A stretch of DNA of 64,000 nucleotides, taken from NCBI RefSeq assembly GCF_001044395.1, contig NZ_JANU01000009.1:62001-126000 (forward strand). Direction: 5' to 3'. The notes under the pieces were generated by a model that ran no database searches, was not told where the DNA came from, and saw only the letters and a list, made by a program, of their open reading frames with translations. The stretch is from Caenimonas sp. SL110 (GTDB lineage: Bacteria > Pseudomonadota > Gammaproteobacteria > Burkholderiales > Burkholderiaceae_C). Positions within the stretch are counted from its first letter, which is position 1; the number at the start of each line of letters is the position of its first letter. The position numbers were made by a program, and so were the translations under genes. Shown here in pieces: positions 41,508-51,772 of the stretch.

Positions 41508-42313
41508 TGCTCGTCTCCTGTCACCACGGCAGGCGCTTGCGCCGGTTTGTGGCTGTGACCGAGGTAGGCCTCGATCACTTTTTCGTTCTTCTGGACATCG
41601 GCTGGTGTGCCTTCGGCGATCTGCTTGCCGTAGTCGAGCACGGTGACGCGGTCGCAAAGACCCATCACCAGCTTCACGTCGTGCTCGATCAGCAAGATGG
41701 TTCGGTTGTCGTTGCGGATGCGGTCGATCAACTCGCGCAGCTGCACCTTCTCGGTCGAGTTCATGCCAGCTGCCGGTTCGTCGAGCGCGATCAGCTGCGG
41801 GTCGGTAGCGAGCGCGCGGGCGATTTCGAGCCTGCGCTGGTCGCCGTACGACAGGGTGCGTGCCTTGTAATCGGCCAGCCGGCCGATGCCCACGTAGTCG
41901 AGCAGCTCCTGCGATCGTTTTGCAATCGCGAGCTCTTCGGCCTTGAAACCGGGTGTGCGCAGCATCGCGCCCAGCAGGCCCGAATGCGTGCGGATGTGGC
42001 GGCCGACCATCACGTTTTCGAGCGCGGTCATCTCGGAGAAGAGCCGGATGTTCTGGAAGGTGCGTGCGATGCCGGCCTTGGCCACTTCATGCACCGCGGT
42101 GGGCTGGTAAGGCTTGCCAGCAAGCTCGAAGGTGCCGCTGTCGGGTGTGTACAGCCCGGTGATCACATTGAAGAACGTGGTCTTGCCTGCGCCGTTCGGA
42201 CCGATCAGGCCATAGACCTGGCCGCGTTCAATGGTGATGCCTACATCGGACAAGGCCTGCAGGCCGCCGAAGCGCTTGGAAATGCCCGCGACGCGAAGAA
42301 CGATATCTGCCAT
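41504..42313 (-). CDS. livG: Branched-chain amino-acid ABC transporter ATPase LivG
   Basis: 269 aa. Walker A LIGPNGAGKTTFFNVITGLY, LivG-type loop GIARTFQNIRLFSEMTALENVM, signature TLSYGDQRRLEIARALATDP and Walker B LIALDEPAAGMN. The start is the ATG at 42313; ten extra in-frame codons upstream overlap livM and are rejected. Four bases separate it from the livM stop. A C-terminal tail of about 20 residues extends beyond LivG core (HKPAQAPAVVTGDEQ). Confidence 0.93.
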   Translation of the reverse strand: MADIVLRVAGISKRFGGLQALSDVGITIERGQVYGLIGPNGAGKTTFFNVITGLYTPDSGTFELAGKPYQPTAVHEVAKAGIARTFQNIRLFSEMTALENVMVGRHIRTHSGLLGAMLRTPGFKAEELAIAKRSQELLDYVGIGRLADYKARTLSYGDQRRLEIARALATDPQLIALDEPAAGMNSTEKVQLRELIDRIRNDNRTILLIEHDVKLVMGLCDRVTVLDYGKQIAEGTPADVQKNEKVIEAYLGHSHKPAQAPAVVTGDEQ

Positions 42314-42317
42314 GGCG

Positions 42318-43427
42318 TCAGGCTCCCTTTGCGGCAGGCGCATTCTTCAGGGATTTGCCATGCTCGGGTGCCGGCAGCAGGCCGCGAGGACGCATCAGCA
42401 TCACGACGATCATGGCCAGCGCAATCAGCAACTGTCGCAGGATGGCGGAATCGAGGCGGCCGTCGGTCATCGACTGCAGGGGACCTGCCACGTAGCGCAG
42501 CACTTCCGGCAAGGCCGACAGCAGCACTGCGCCCAGAATCACGCCAGGCAGGTAACCGATGCCGCCGAGCACCACCATCGCAACGATCATCACCGACTCC
42601 ATGAGGCTGAAGGATTCGGGCGAGATGAAGCCCTGGAACGCCGCGAACATCGCGCCCGAGACACCGCCGAATGTCGCGCCCATGCCGAAGGCGAGCAGCT
42701 TCATGTTGCGGGTGTTAATGCCCATCGCCTTGGCGGCGATCTCGTCTTCGCGAATGGCCATCCAGGCGCGTCCGATGCGCGAGACTTCGAGGCGGTGGCA
42801 GATGATGATGCTGATCACGACCAGCGTCAGGAACAGGTAGTAGTAGAGCGTGACCGACGGAATGTCCATGCCGAACCAGTTCGTCGCCTTGCCCAGGCTG
42901 ATGTCGAAGAAGTGGATCGAGTCGATCTGCCCCAGGCCCTTGGGCCCGTTGGTGATGTTCACCGGATGGTCCATGTTGTTCATGAACACGCGGATGATTT
43001 CGCCGAAACCCAGCGTCACGATGGCCAGGTAGTCTCCGCGCAGCTTGAGCGTGGGCGCACCCAGCAGGATGCCGAACAGGCCGGCCAACGCCGCCGCTGC
43101 CGGTATCACGACCCATAGCGGCATGTGCAGTCCGTTCGGGAACATCAGCGCAATCGCGGGAAACGTTTCGGTCAGGTGCGGCGACGCAAGCAGCGCGAAC
43201 ATGTACGCGCCCAGCGCATAGAAGGCAACGAAGCCCAGATCGAGCAGGCCCGCAAAGCCCACCACGATGTTCAGGCCCAGCGCCAGCAGCACATAGAGCA
43301 GCGCTGCATCGGCGATACGCACCCAGGCGTTGCCGCCCTGCTGCAGCAGCAGCGGCAGGATCAAAAGGCCGATCGCGGCAAACGCCAGGACGACGTTGCG
43401 GTTTTGCTTGTTGATGAAGTCCATCAT
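42318..43427 (-). CDS. livM: Branched-chain amino-acid ABC transporter permease LivM
   Basis: 369 aa with about nine hydrophobic segments. LivM signatures: LLYVLLALGLNIVVGFAGLLDLG, APTLKLRGDYLAIVTLGFGEI, and the ATPase-contact EAA-like loop IGRAWMAIREDEIAAKAMGIN. The C-terminal tail is hydrophilic. Either of the two leading Met codons could start; ATG-ATG at 43427/43424. 13 bases from livH. Confidence 0.93.
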   Translation of the reverse strand: MMDFINKQNRNVVLAFAAIGLLILPLLLQQGGNAWVRIADAALLYVLLALGLNIVVGFAGLLDLGFVAFYALGAYMFALLASPHLTETFPAIALMFPNGLHMPLWVVIPAAAALAGLFGILLGAPTLKLRGDYLAIVTLGFGEIIRVFMNNMDHPVNITNGPKGLGQIDSIHFFDISLGKATNWFGMDIPSVTLYYYLFLTLVVISIIICHRLEVSRIGRAWMAIREDEIAAKAMGINTRNMKLLAFGMGATFGGVSGAMFAAFQGFISPESFSLMESVMIVAMVVLGGIGYLPGVILGAVLLSALPEVLRYVAGPLQSMTDGRLDSAILRQLLIALAMIVVMLMRPRGLLPAPEHGKSLKNAPAAKGA

Positions 43428-43440
43428 GCTGGGTTCTCCT

Positions 43441-44370
43441 TCAGGCCCGATCTGCCACGCGCTCGCCCAGCAGCCCGGAAGGCCGCAGCGTCAACACGAT
43501 GATCAGCACGATGAACGCAAAGATGTCGGAGTAGTGGCTGCCCAGAACACCGCCTGTGAGCGCCCCGATGTAGCCCGAGCCGATGGATTCGATCAGGCCC
43601 AGCAGGATGCCGCCAACCACCGCACCGGCGAGGTTGCCGATGCCTCCGAACACTGCGGCGGTGAATGCCTTGAGGCCGGGAAGAAAGCCCATGCCGTGCT
43701 GCACGGTGCCGTAGTTGGATGCGTACATCACGCCTGCAATCGTGGCGAGAATCGCGCCGATGATGAAGGTGGCCGAGATCACCATGTCGGGCTTGACGCC
43801 CATCAGCGCTGCGACGCGCGGGTTTTCTGCGGTGGCACGCATGGCCCGTCCGAGCTTGGTGAAGTTGACCAGGTACATCAGCACGGCCAGCGAGATGGCG
43901 GTGACGCCCAGGATCATGATCTGCGTCGGCGTGATCACTGCGCCCGCGACCTGGATCGGCGTTGCCGGCAGCAGCGTGGGGTACGGCTTGTAGTTCGGCT
44001 TGAAGATGATCATCGCCAGCGTCTGCAGCAGGATCGACATGCCGATGGCGGTGATCAGGGGCGCCAGCTTGGGGCTGTTGCGAAGCGGCCGGTACGCGAT
44101 CTTCTCGATCGTGAAATTGAGCGCCGATGTCACGACGCACGAGATGACCAGGGCAATGAGCAATATCAGCCAGCCCGGCATCCAGGGCACCGATTCCTGC
44201 ATGGTCACGATGATCGACCAGCTGGTGAGGGCACCGACCATGAGCACCTCGCCGTGCGCGAAGTTGATCAGGTTGATGATGCCGTACACCATGGTGTAGC
44301 CCAGGGCCACCAGGGCATACATGCTGCCCAGGACCAGACCGTTGATGATCTGCTGCAGCAGAATTTCCAT
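43441..44370 (-). CDS. livH: Branched-chain amino-acid ABC transporter permease LivH
   Basis: 309 aa, about eight hydrophobic segments. LivH marks: GLVLGSMYALVALGYTMVYG, INLINFAHGEVLM, and the EAA-like loop LGRAMRATAENPRVAALMGV. First gene of livHMGF. The start is the ATG at 44370 with GGAGAAAG upstream on the minus strand; 11 more in-frame codons upstream look non-coding. Confidence 0.93.
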   Translation of the reverse strand: MEILLQQIINGLVLGSMYALVALGYTMVYGIINLINFAHGEVLMVGALTSWSIIVTMQESVPWMPGWLILLIALVISCVVTSALNFTIEKIAYRPLRNSPKLAPLITAIGMSILLQTLAMIIFKPNYKPYPTLLPATPIQVAGAVITPTQIMILGVTAISLAVLMYLVNFTKLGRAMRATAENPRVAALMGVKPDMVISATFIIGAILATIAGVMYASNYGTVQHGMGFLPGLKAFTAAVFGGIGNLAGAVVGGILLGLIESIGSGYIGALTGGVLGSHYSDIFAFIVLIIVLTLRPSGLLGERVADRA

Positions 44371-44408
44371 ATTGCTTTCTCCGTTTTTCCCAGCTATCCC
44401 CACCTAGC

Positions 44409-44442
44409 AAAAAACCCGCCAAGGTACGCATGGGCGGGTTTC
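44409..44442 (-). terminator. Rho-independent terminator downstream of rarA (or in the liv leader)
   Basis: On the minus strand AACCCGCC and GGCGGGTT form an 8-bp stem (with A/T extensions) followed by T6. It lies 100 bp after the rarA stop and only about 40 bp before livH. A possible liv -10 (TACAAT, minus strand 44457 to 44452) is upstream of the hairpin, so it could also sit in the liv 5' leader. Confidence 0.75.
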
Positions 44443-44542
44443 TGGTGTGCGATTGTAGCCACGGGTTCTGTCACCCAAAATAGGTCATCGCCGGGGTTTA
44501 CCCTTGGAAAGCACGCGCCATTCGTCTGGGTTGTTCACGGAG

Positions 44543-45862
44543 TCACTTCACGCCGTCATTCAACTTTCGCAGCTCCCTCAGGCGATCACCAATCCTGATC
44601 TCGAGCCCGCGTTCGACCGGCCGATAAAACTCTGGTGGAGCCATCCCTTCGGGCAGGTAGTTCTCACCTGCTGCAAACCCGCCCTGCTCGTCGTGCGCAT
44701 ACCGGTAATCCTTGCCGTAATCCAGCTCCTTCATCAGCCGGGTCGGCGCGTTGCGCAAGTGGAGCGGCACAGGCAATGTGCCCTGTTTCGCGATCGCTGC
44801 CTTGGCTTCATTGAACGCGACATAGACCGCATTCGACTTGGGTGCGATGGCCAGGTAGATCACGCACTGCGCCAGCGCGAGCTCGCCTTCGGGTGAGCCA
44901 AGACGCTCGTATACCTCGGCCGCATCCAGTGCCATGCGCAGCGCGCGCGGGTCGGCCAGGCCAACGTCTTCGGCGGCCATGCGAATCAGCCGGCGTGCCA
45001 TGTAGAGCGGGTCAGCACCGCCATCGAGCATGCGCATGAACCAGTACAGCGACGCATCGGGGTCCGACCCACGCACCGATTTGTGCAGCGCGCTGATGGT
45101 GTCGTAGAACTGCTCGCCGCCCTTGTCATAGCGACGCATCCGTTCGCCGAGCACCCGAAGCAGCCAGTCGTCCGTGATCGAGGCGAGCTTTTCAGTCTTT
45201 GCCGCGACCGCAAGCGTCTCCAGCGTGTTGAGCAGGCGTCTCGCATCGCCGTCCGCATAGGACAGCAGGCGGTCTTCAGCGGGCTTGTCGATGGCTGGCA
45301 CGGCATCGATCGCCTGCGCCTTTCGCACGATCTGGCGCAGGTCATCTTCCGTCAGCGGTTGCAGCACATAGACCGCTGCTCGCGACAGCAGCGCCGAGTT
45401 CACTTCGAATGAGGGGTTCTCGGTGGTTGCGCCGATGAAGGTGAAGAGCCCCGACTCGACATGCGGAAGGAATGCGTCCTGCTGGCTCTTGTTGAAGCGG
45501 TGCACCTCATCGACGAACACGATGGTGCGACGCCCGCCCGCACCCGATGCGGCCTCCAGCGCTGTGCCTTGCGCAATCTGCGCCTGCTCGACGGCTTCGC
45601 GAATGTCCTTCACGCCGCCCAGCACAGCGCTGATCGTGATGAACTGCGCGTCAAATGCGTCGGCCATCAAACGCGCGATGGTTGTCTTGCCGGTACCCGG
45701 CGGACCCCAGAGGATGCAGCTGTGCGGCTGCCCCGATTCGAACGCGATGCGAAGCGGCATGCCTTCGCCCAGCAGATGCTGCTGGCCTATGACCTCACCC
45801 AGCGTTTTGGGACGAAGGCGTTCGGCCAGGGGCTGGTGAGATTTGGGGACTGTCTTGGGCAC
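44543..45862 (-). CDS. rarA: Replication-associated recombination protein A (RarA/MgsA)
   Basis: 439-aa AAA+ ATPase acting at stalled replication forks. N-terminal PLAERLRPKTLGEVIGQQHLL, Walker A LWGPPGTGKTTIARLMA, Walker B RTIVFVDEVHRFNKSQQD, sensor 1 FIGATTENPSFEVN, and the C-terminal tetramerisation part with SDPDASLYWFMRMLDGGADP. Third gene after ftsK and lolA on the minus strand, the same neighbour order as in E. coli. Confidence 0.96.
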   Translation of the reverse strand: MPKTVPKSHQPLAERLRPKTLGEVIGQQHLLGEGMPLRIAFESGQPHSCILWGPPGTGKTTIARLMADAFDAQFITISAVLGGVKDIREAVEQAQIAQGTALEAASGAGGRRTIVFVDEVHRFNKSQQDAFLPHVESGLFTFIGATTENPSFEVNSALLSRAAVYVLQPLTEDDLRQIVRKAQAIDAVPAIDKPAEDRLLSYADGDARRLLNTLETLAVAAKTEKLASITDDWLLRVLGERMRRYDKGGEQFYDTISALHKSVRGSDPDASLYWFMRMLDGGADPLYMARRLIRMAAEDVGLADPRALRMALDAAEVYERLGSPEGELALAQCVIYLAIAPKSNAVYVAFNEAKAAIAKQGTLPVPLHLRNAPTRLMKELDYGKDYRYAHDEQGGFAAGENYLPEGMAPPEFYRPVERGLEIRIGDRLRELRKLNDGVK

Positions 45863-45884
45863 TTGCGAAGTCTATAGGCCTGAG

Positions 45885-46012
45885 TGCCGGATTTGATCCG
45901 ACATCCAGCGCGAAGCGGAAGCGGCGCCTGATCGGGGATGGATTGCGGGTCAAGCCCGCAATGACAGCCCACCCGGTTGTCATGCCGGACTCGATCCGGC
46001 ATCCACCGCGAA
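45885..46012. repeat. Dispersed palindromic intergenic repeat, copy A (compound)
   Basis: Three adjoining units between rarA and lolA: TGCCGGATTTGATCCGACATCC (45885-45906), the inverted repeat ATTGCGGG-TCAAG-CCCGCAAT (45942-45962) followed by GACAGCC, and GTCATGCCGGACTCGATC-CGGCATCCACC (45979 onward). Same family as the repeats near 49.1, 60.9 and 62.7 kb. The gap of about 175 bp contains nothing else. Confidence 0.8.
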
Positions 46013-46038
46013 GCGGCGACTGCGCTTGAGCACCGCCG

Positions 46039-46671
46039 TTACTGCTTGATGACGTCAGAGTTCTGCGGCGGCTTGAAGTTGAAAACCTCCGGGCCTACCG
46101 ACGCATTCGTATCCATCTTGTTGAACGTCATCACCGACTTCTGGCCGAATCCATCCAGGATCTCCAGCGCCGCGAGCTCAGTGCCGCGAAAGCCGACCTT
46201 GATGTAGTTCAACTGGCCTTCCTTGACCCTGGGCGTGGCCTGCACCCATTGCATGCCATTGGCGTCCGGCGCGGCTTCGAGGTTGAAGTCCTTGCGCAGC
46301 GTGGCGAGGTCGGGAGCCGACGCGATCAACGCCGCAGGGGTCTGAGCCAGCACTTGCGCCTGCTTGCGCTGGGTGACCTGCCGCAAGTCAGCGTCATAGA
46401 GCCACAAGGTCTGGCCATCGGCCACGATGGTTTGCTCGAACGGCTTTTTGTAGTTGAAGCGGAAACGATTCGGGCGCACGAATTCGAAAGTGCCCGATGA
46501 GTTTTTGGTTCTCGCGGCCTGGCCTTCCTTGGCGGGTGCAGTGACGGCTTGCGTGAATTCGGCGCGGCCGCTTTTTGCGTTCTTCACAAACGATTCCAAC
46601 GCGTCCAGGCCACTCGCGTGGGCCGCCCATGCACAGGCAGCAAGTCCCAGGGTCAACAGAGTCTTTTTCAT
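46039..46671 (-). CDS. lolA: Outer-membrane lipoprotein carrier protein LolA
   Basis: 210 aa periplasmic chaperone moving lipoproteins from LolCDE to LolB. Signal peptide MKKTLLTLGLAACAWAAHASG, then SGLDALESFVKNAKSGRAEFTQ, SSGTFEFVRPNRFRFNYKKPFEQTIVADG (the concave beta-sheet) and a C-terminal VFNFKPPQNSDVIKQ. Lies between ftsK (106 bp upstream) and rarA, the classical order. Confidence 0.95.
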   Translation of the reverse strand: MKKTLLTLGLAACAWAAHASGLDALESFVKNAKSGRAEFTQAVTAPAKEGQAARTKNSSGTFEFVRPNRFRFNYKKPFEQTIVADGQTLWLYDADLRQVTQRKQAQVLAQTPAALIASAPDLATLRKDFNLEAAPDANGMQWVQATPRVKEGQLNYIKVGFRGTELAALEILDGFGQKSVMTFNKMDTNASVGPEVFNFKPPQNSDVIKQ

Positions 46672-46777
46672 GCGTACATTTTCAGGCAGCCGTGTGTGGA
46701 GCCGGTGTAGGCCATGCTCCCGTTTGGTTGCGTTCGTAACCAGACGTTCTTTCGCGCTTTGCTTATTCGCGCGTTCC

Positions 46778-49096
46778 TCATTCGCGATTGGGCACCAATA
46801 TTTCGCGCTGGCCGCTTCCGCTCATGGCACTGACGAGCCCGGCCTTCTCCATGTCTTCCACCAGGCGAGCGGCGCGGTTGTAGCCGATCTTCAGGTGACG
46901 CTGCACGAGCGAAATGCTGGCTTTCTTGTTCTTGAGCACCACTTCCACCGCCTGGTCGTACATCGGGTCTTTCTCGCCGCCCGATGCCCCGTCGCCGCCT
47001 TCGCCGTCCTCATCGACCGTTCCGCCTTCGAGCACGCCCTCGATGTAGTTCGGCTCTCCGCCTTGCGCCTTGAGGTAGGCCACGACGCGGTGAACTTCTT
47101 CATCGGACACGAACGCACCGTGCACACGAATCGGAAACCCCGTGCCGCTGGGCATGTACAGCATGTCGCCCATGCCGAGCAGGGCCTCGGCGCCCATCTG
47201 GTCCAGGATGGTGCGGCTGTCGATCTTGCTGGAAACCTGGAATGAAATGCGGGTCGGAATGTTGGCCTTGATCAGGCCGGTGATCACGTCCACGCTGGGA
47301 CGTTGAGTTGCAAGGATGAGGTGGATACCCGCAGCACGGGCCTTCTGTGCCAGCCGTGCGATCAGTTCCTCGATCTTCTTGCCCACCACCATCATCAGGT
47401 CAGCGAGCTCATCGATGATGACGACGATGTGCGGCAACCGCTCGAGTGGCTCGGGGCTGTCGGGCGTCAGGCTGAACGGGTTGTAGATGAACTGCTCTTT
47501 GGCCTTGGCTTCGTCGATCTTGACGTTGTAGCCCGCCAGGTTGCGAACGCCCATCTTGGACATCAGCTTGTAACGGCGCTCCATTTCGCCGACGCACCAG
47601 TTCAGCCCGTGCGCCGCCTGCCGCATGTCGGTCACCACGGGTGCGAGCAGGTGCGGAATGCCTTCGTACACCGACATTTCCAGCATCTTCGGGTCGATCA
47701 TGAGCAAGCGAACGTCACGCGCTTCGGCCTTGTACAGCAGCGACAGGATCATCGAGTTGATACCCACCGATTTGCCTGAGCCGGTCGTGCCTGCCACCAG
47801 CACGTGCGGCATCTTGGCAAGGTCGGCCACGACCGGATTGCCGATGATGTCCTTGCCCAGGCCCATCGTCAGCATGGACTTGGCCTCGTTGTACACCTGT
47901 GAGCCGAGGATCTCCGACAGGCGAATCGACTGCCGCTTGGCGTTGGGCAACTCCAGCGCCATGAAGTTCTTGCCGGGAATCGTTTCGATCACGCGGATGG
48001 AAACCAGGCTGAGCGACCGCGCCAGGTCCTTCGCGAGATTCACAACCTGCGAACCCTTGACGCCGGTGGCCGGTTCGATCTCGTAGCGCGTGATGACAGG
48101 GCCCGGCTGTGCGAGCACCACCCGAACTTCGACGCCGAAATCCTTGAGCTTCTTCTCGATGAGGCGGCTGGTCATCTCCAGCGTTTCGTTGGACACGGTT
48201 TCCTGGCGGCCGGTCGGTCCATCCAGCAGATCGACCTGCGGCAGCTTGGAGTCGGGCAGTTCGGTGAACAGGGGCTTTTGCCTTTCCTTGGCAACCCGCT
48301 CGCTCTTGGGCAGTTCCAGGATCACAGGCTCGATGAGCACAGGCGTCGGGTGGTGCCCCTCGATCTCGATACGCTCTTCAATCAGCACTTCCTCGCGCTG
48401 GCGAGCGGCTTGCTGCCCCAGCGCAACGTCTTGCGCTACCTCACGCTTTTCGCGGCGCGATTCGAAAAACGCATAGACACGCGCGCCCAGTTGCTCGGCC
48501 ACCTGGCTCCACGAGAAACGAAACACGATCGCTGCCCCCAGCACCACCAGCGCCACGAAGACAAGGCCGGAACCGGTAAAGCCCAGCCACTTCACGCCAA
48601 CAGGGCCGATGAGCGATCCGAGCGCGCCGCCTGCATGGTCGGGCAGCCGGGCTTCAAAGCGATAGAGCCGCGACCACTCCAGCGCCGTGCTCGCGCAGAG
48701 CAGCACCGCCAGACCGATCCAGAAGGCAAGCCGCGTGCGGGTGAAGGGCTCGTGCGCCGGGTGGGTCGGCTCGCCACGCATCCAGTGCGCCAGTGTCGCA
48801 AGCCACGATCGCACGGCGGCGGCAAAGCACCACCAGGCCGAAAAACCCAGCACGAAGTAGCTGGCGTCCGCGAGCAACGCGCCCAGGCGTCCGCCCCAGT
48901 TGCGAATGGCCGCGCCCGACCCTGATGTCGAGAACGCCGCGTCCTGCGCCGAGTAGCTCACCAGGGCGAGCAGCCAGAAAACCAGGCCAAGAAGCCCCAG
49001 GACGAGGATGAATTCGTGCGCGAAGCGGCCCGCGCCCTGGCGCGGCGCAGGGGCTCCGGCCGATGTGTTGTTCAGTGTGTTGAGCGAATACGTCAT
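46778..49096 (-). CDS. ftsK: DNA translocase FtsK
   Basis: 772 aa. N-terminal four hydrophobic segments anchor it at the septum (residues about 25-185), a short charged linker, then the motor: [19 protein letters not shown], Walker [19 protein letters not shown] near 415, Walker B-type [41 protein letters not shown], and a C-terminal winged-helix gamma domain ([34 protein letters not shown]) that reads KOPS sites. Short-linker form, much smaller than the 1329-aa E. coli FtsK. Coordinates division with chromosome segregation and XerCD activity at dif. Confidence 0.97.
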   Translation of the reverse strand: MTYSLNTLNNTSAGAPAPRQGAGRFAHEFILVLGLLGLVFWLLALVSYSAQDAAFSTSGSGAAIRNWGGRLGALLADASYFVLGFSAWWCFAAAVRSWLATLAHWMRGEPTHPAHEPFTRTRLAFWIGLAVLLCASTALEWSRLYRFEARLPDHAGGALGSLIGPVGVKWLGFTGSGLVFVALVVLGAAIVFRFSWSQVAEQLGARVYAFFESRREKREVAQDVALGQQAARQREEVLIEERIEIEGHHPTPVLIEPVILELPKSERVAKERQKPLFTELPDSKLPQVDLLDGPTGRQETVSNETLEMTSRLIEKKLKDFGVEVRVVLAQPGPVITRYEIEPATGVKGSQVVNLAKDLARSLSLVSIRVIETIPGKNFMALELPNAKRQSIRLSEILGSQVYNEAKSMLTMGLGKDIIGNPVVADLAKMPHVLVAGTTGSGKSVGINSMILSLLYKAEARDVRLLMIDPKMLEMSVYEGIPHLLAPVVTDMRQAAHGLNWCVGEMERRYKLMSKMGVRNLAGYNVKIDEAKAKEQFIYNPFSLTPDSPEPLERLPHIVVIIDELADLMMVVGKKIEELIARLAQKARAAGIHLILATQRPSVDVITGLIKANIPTRISFQVSSKIDSRTILDQMGAEALLGMGDMLYMPSGTGFPIRVHGAFVSDEEVHRVVAYLKAQGGEPNYIEGVLEGGTVDEDGEGGDGASGGEKDPMYDQAVEVVLKNKKASISLVQRHLKIGYNRAARLVEDMEKAGLVSAMSGSGQREILVPNRE

Positions 49097-49111
49097 TAAA
49101 AACCGTCGTTG

Positions 49112-50956
<1,845 letters not shown>

Positions 50957-50979
50957 GCAACAAGGCGCATCAGGCGGGC

Positions 50980-50985
50980 TATAAT
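50980..50985 (+). promoter_or_regulatory. Consensus -10 hexamer of the rpmB-rpmG promoter
   Basis: TATAAT 24 bases after the trxB stop; no good -35 is visible at 16-18 bp. It would give a leader of about 155 nt before rpmB, unusually long; the leader (50992-51147) has no open frame of note. Confidence 0.6.
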
Positions 50986-51147
50986 TCGAGGCTTCGTCAA
51001 AAACCGCCTGGGAAGGTGTTTTTTGGCAATCTAGCCGTCAAGGCTACGGGTTACCGCCACCCTTTCTGGCGAGGTCAGGTGAGAGCGAGGACGGGGCGTC
51101 AATGCCTCAGCCGCCAGTGATCACCGTTTGAAGTGAATGGAGTGCTT

Positions 51148-51381
51148 ATGGCACGCGTCTGCGACGTAACGGGCAAAGGCCCGATGGTCGGAAACAATGT
51201 TTCCCACGCCAACAACAAAACCAAGCGCCGGTTCCTGCCGAACCTGCAATATCGCCGTTTCTGGGTCGAGACTGAAAACCGTTGGGTTCGCCTGCGTGTT
51301 TCCGGCGCCGCTTTGCGCCTGATCGACAAGAATGGTATTGATGCCGTGCTCGCAGACCTGCGTGCCCGCGGCCAGGCTTAA
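51148..51381 (+). CDS. rpmB: 50S ribosomal protein L28
   Basis: 77 aa, start [24 protein letters not shown] in the L28 pattern, with [16 protein letters not shown] and C-terminal [20 protein letters not shown]. The ATG at 51148 (weak GGAG 8 nt upstream) is preferred to an in-frame GTG 15 bases earlier because L28 begins MARVC/MSRVC. Paired with rpmG 11 bp downstream, as in most proteobacteria. Confidence 0.97.
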   Translation: MARVCDVTGKGPMVGNNVSHANNKTKRRFLPNLQYRRFWVETENRWVRLRVSGAALRLIDKNGIDAVLADLRARGQA

Positions 51382-51392
51382 GGAGCACTGAC

Positions 51393-51563
51393 ATGGCAAG
51401 CAAAGGCGGACGCGAAAAGATCAAGCTGGAATCCACTGCGGGTACCGGCCACTTCTACACCACCAGCAAGAACAAGAAGACGATGCCTGAAAAAATGGCC
51501 ATCATGAAGTTCGATCCCAAGGCTCGCAAGCACGTCGAGTACAAGGAAATCAAGCTGAAGTGA
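51393..51563 (+). CDS. rpmG: 50S ribosomal protein L33
   Basis: 56 aa: [20 protein letters not shown] then [20 protein letters not shown] and [22 protein letters not shown] at the rpmB stop serves as Shine-Dalgarno (6-7 nt spacing). The zinc-binding Cys pairs of C+ L33 proteins are absent, so this is the Cys-free C- form. Ends just before a strong terminator. Confidence 0.97.
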   Translation: MASKGGREKIKLESTAGTGHFYTTSKNKKTMPEKMAIMKFDPKARKHVEYKEIKLK

Positions 51564-51616
51564 CCCCAGGCGCCGCACGGTGCCGGTCGTTTTTTCGGGC
51601 GGGAGCCTGAACCCAG

Positions 51617-51650
51617 AAAAGCCCTGCAATCAGTTGCAGGGCTTTTTTTA
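51617..51650 (+). terminator. Rho-independent terminator of rpmB-rpmG
   Basis: AAAAGCCCTGCAA (51617-51629), loop TCAG, TTGCAGGGCTTTTTTT: a 13-bp stem followed by a T-tract. Confidence 0.95.
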
Positions 51651-51772
51651 TTTCCGAACCGGGATGTAACAGCTCGTTGCAACCGTCGTTAGCATGCTTA
51701 AATCCGGCTCGCGGAGGCTTGTACACGATCTGCGCGTGGTGACTCCGTGACTTCAACCAAACCGGAGCATCC

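Noticed and set aside
45885-46012. CRISPR array from the repeated modules before lolA
   Set aside because: Repeats are irregular in spacing and orientation, spacers are not of uniform length and no cas genes are present.
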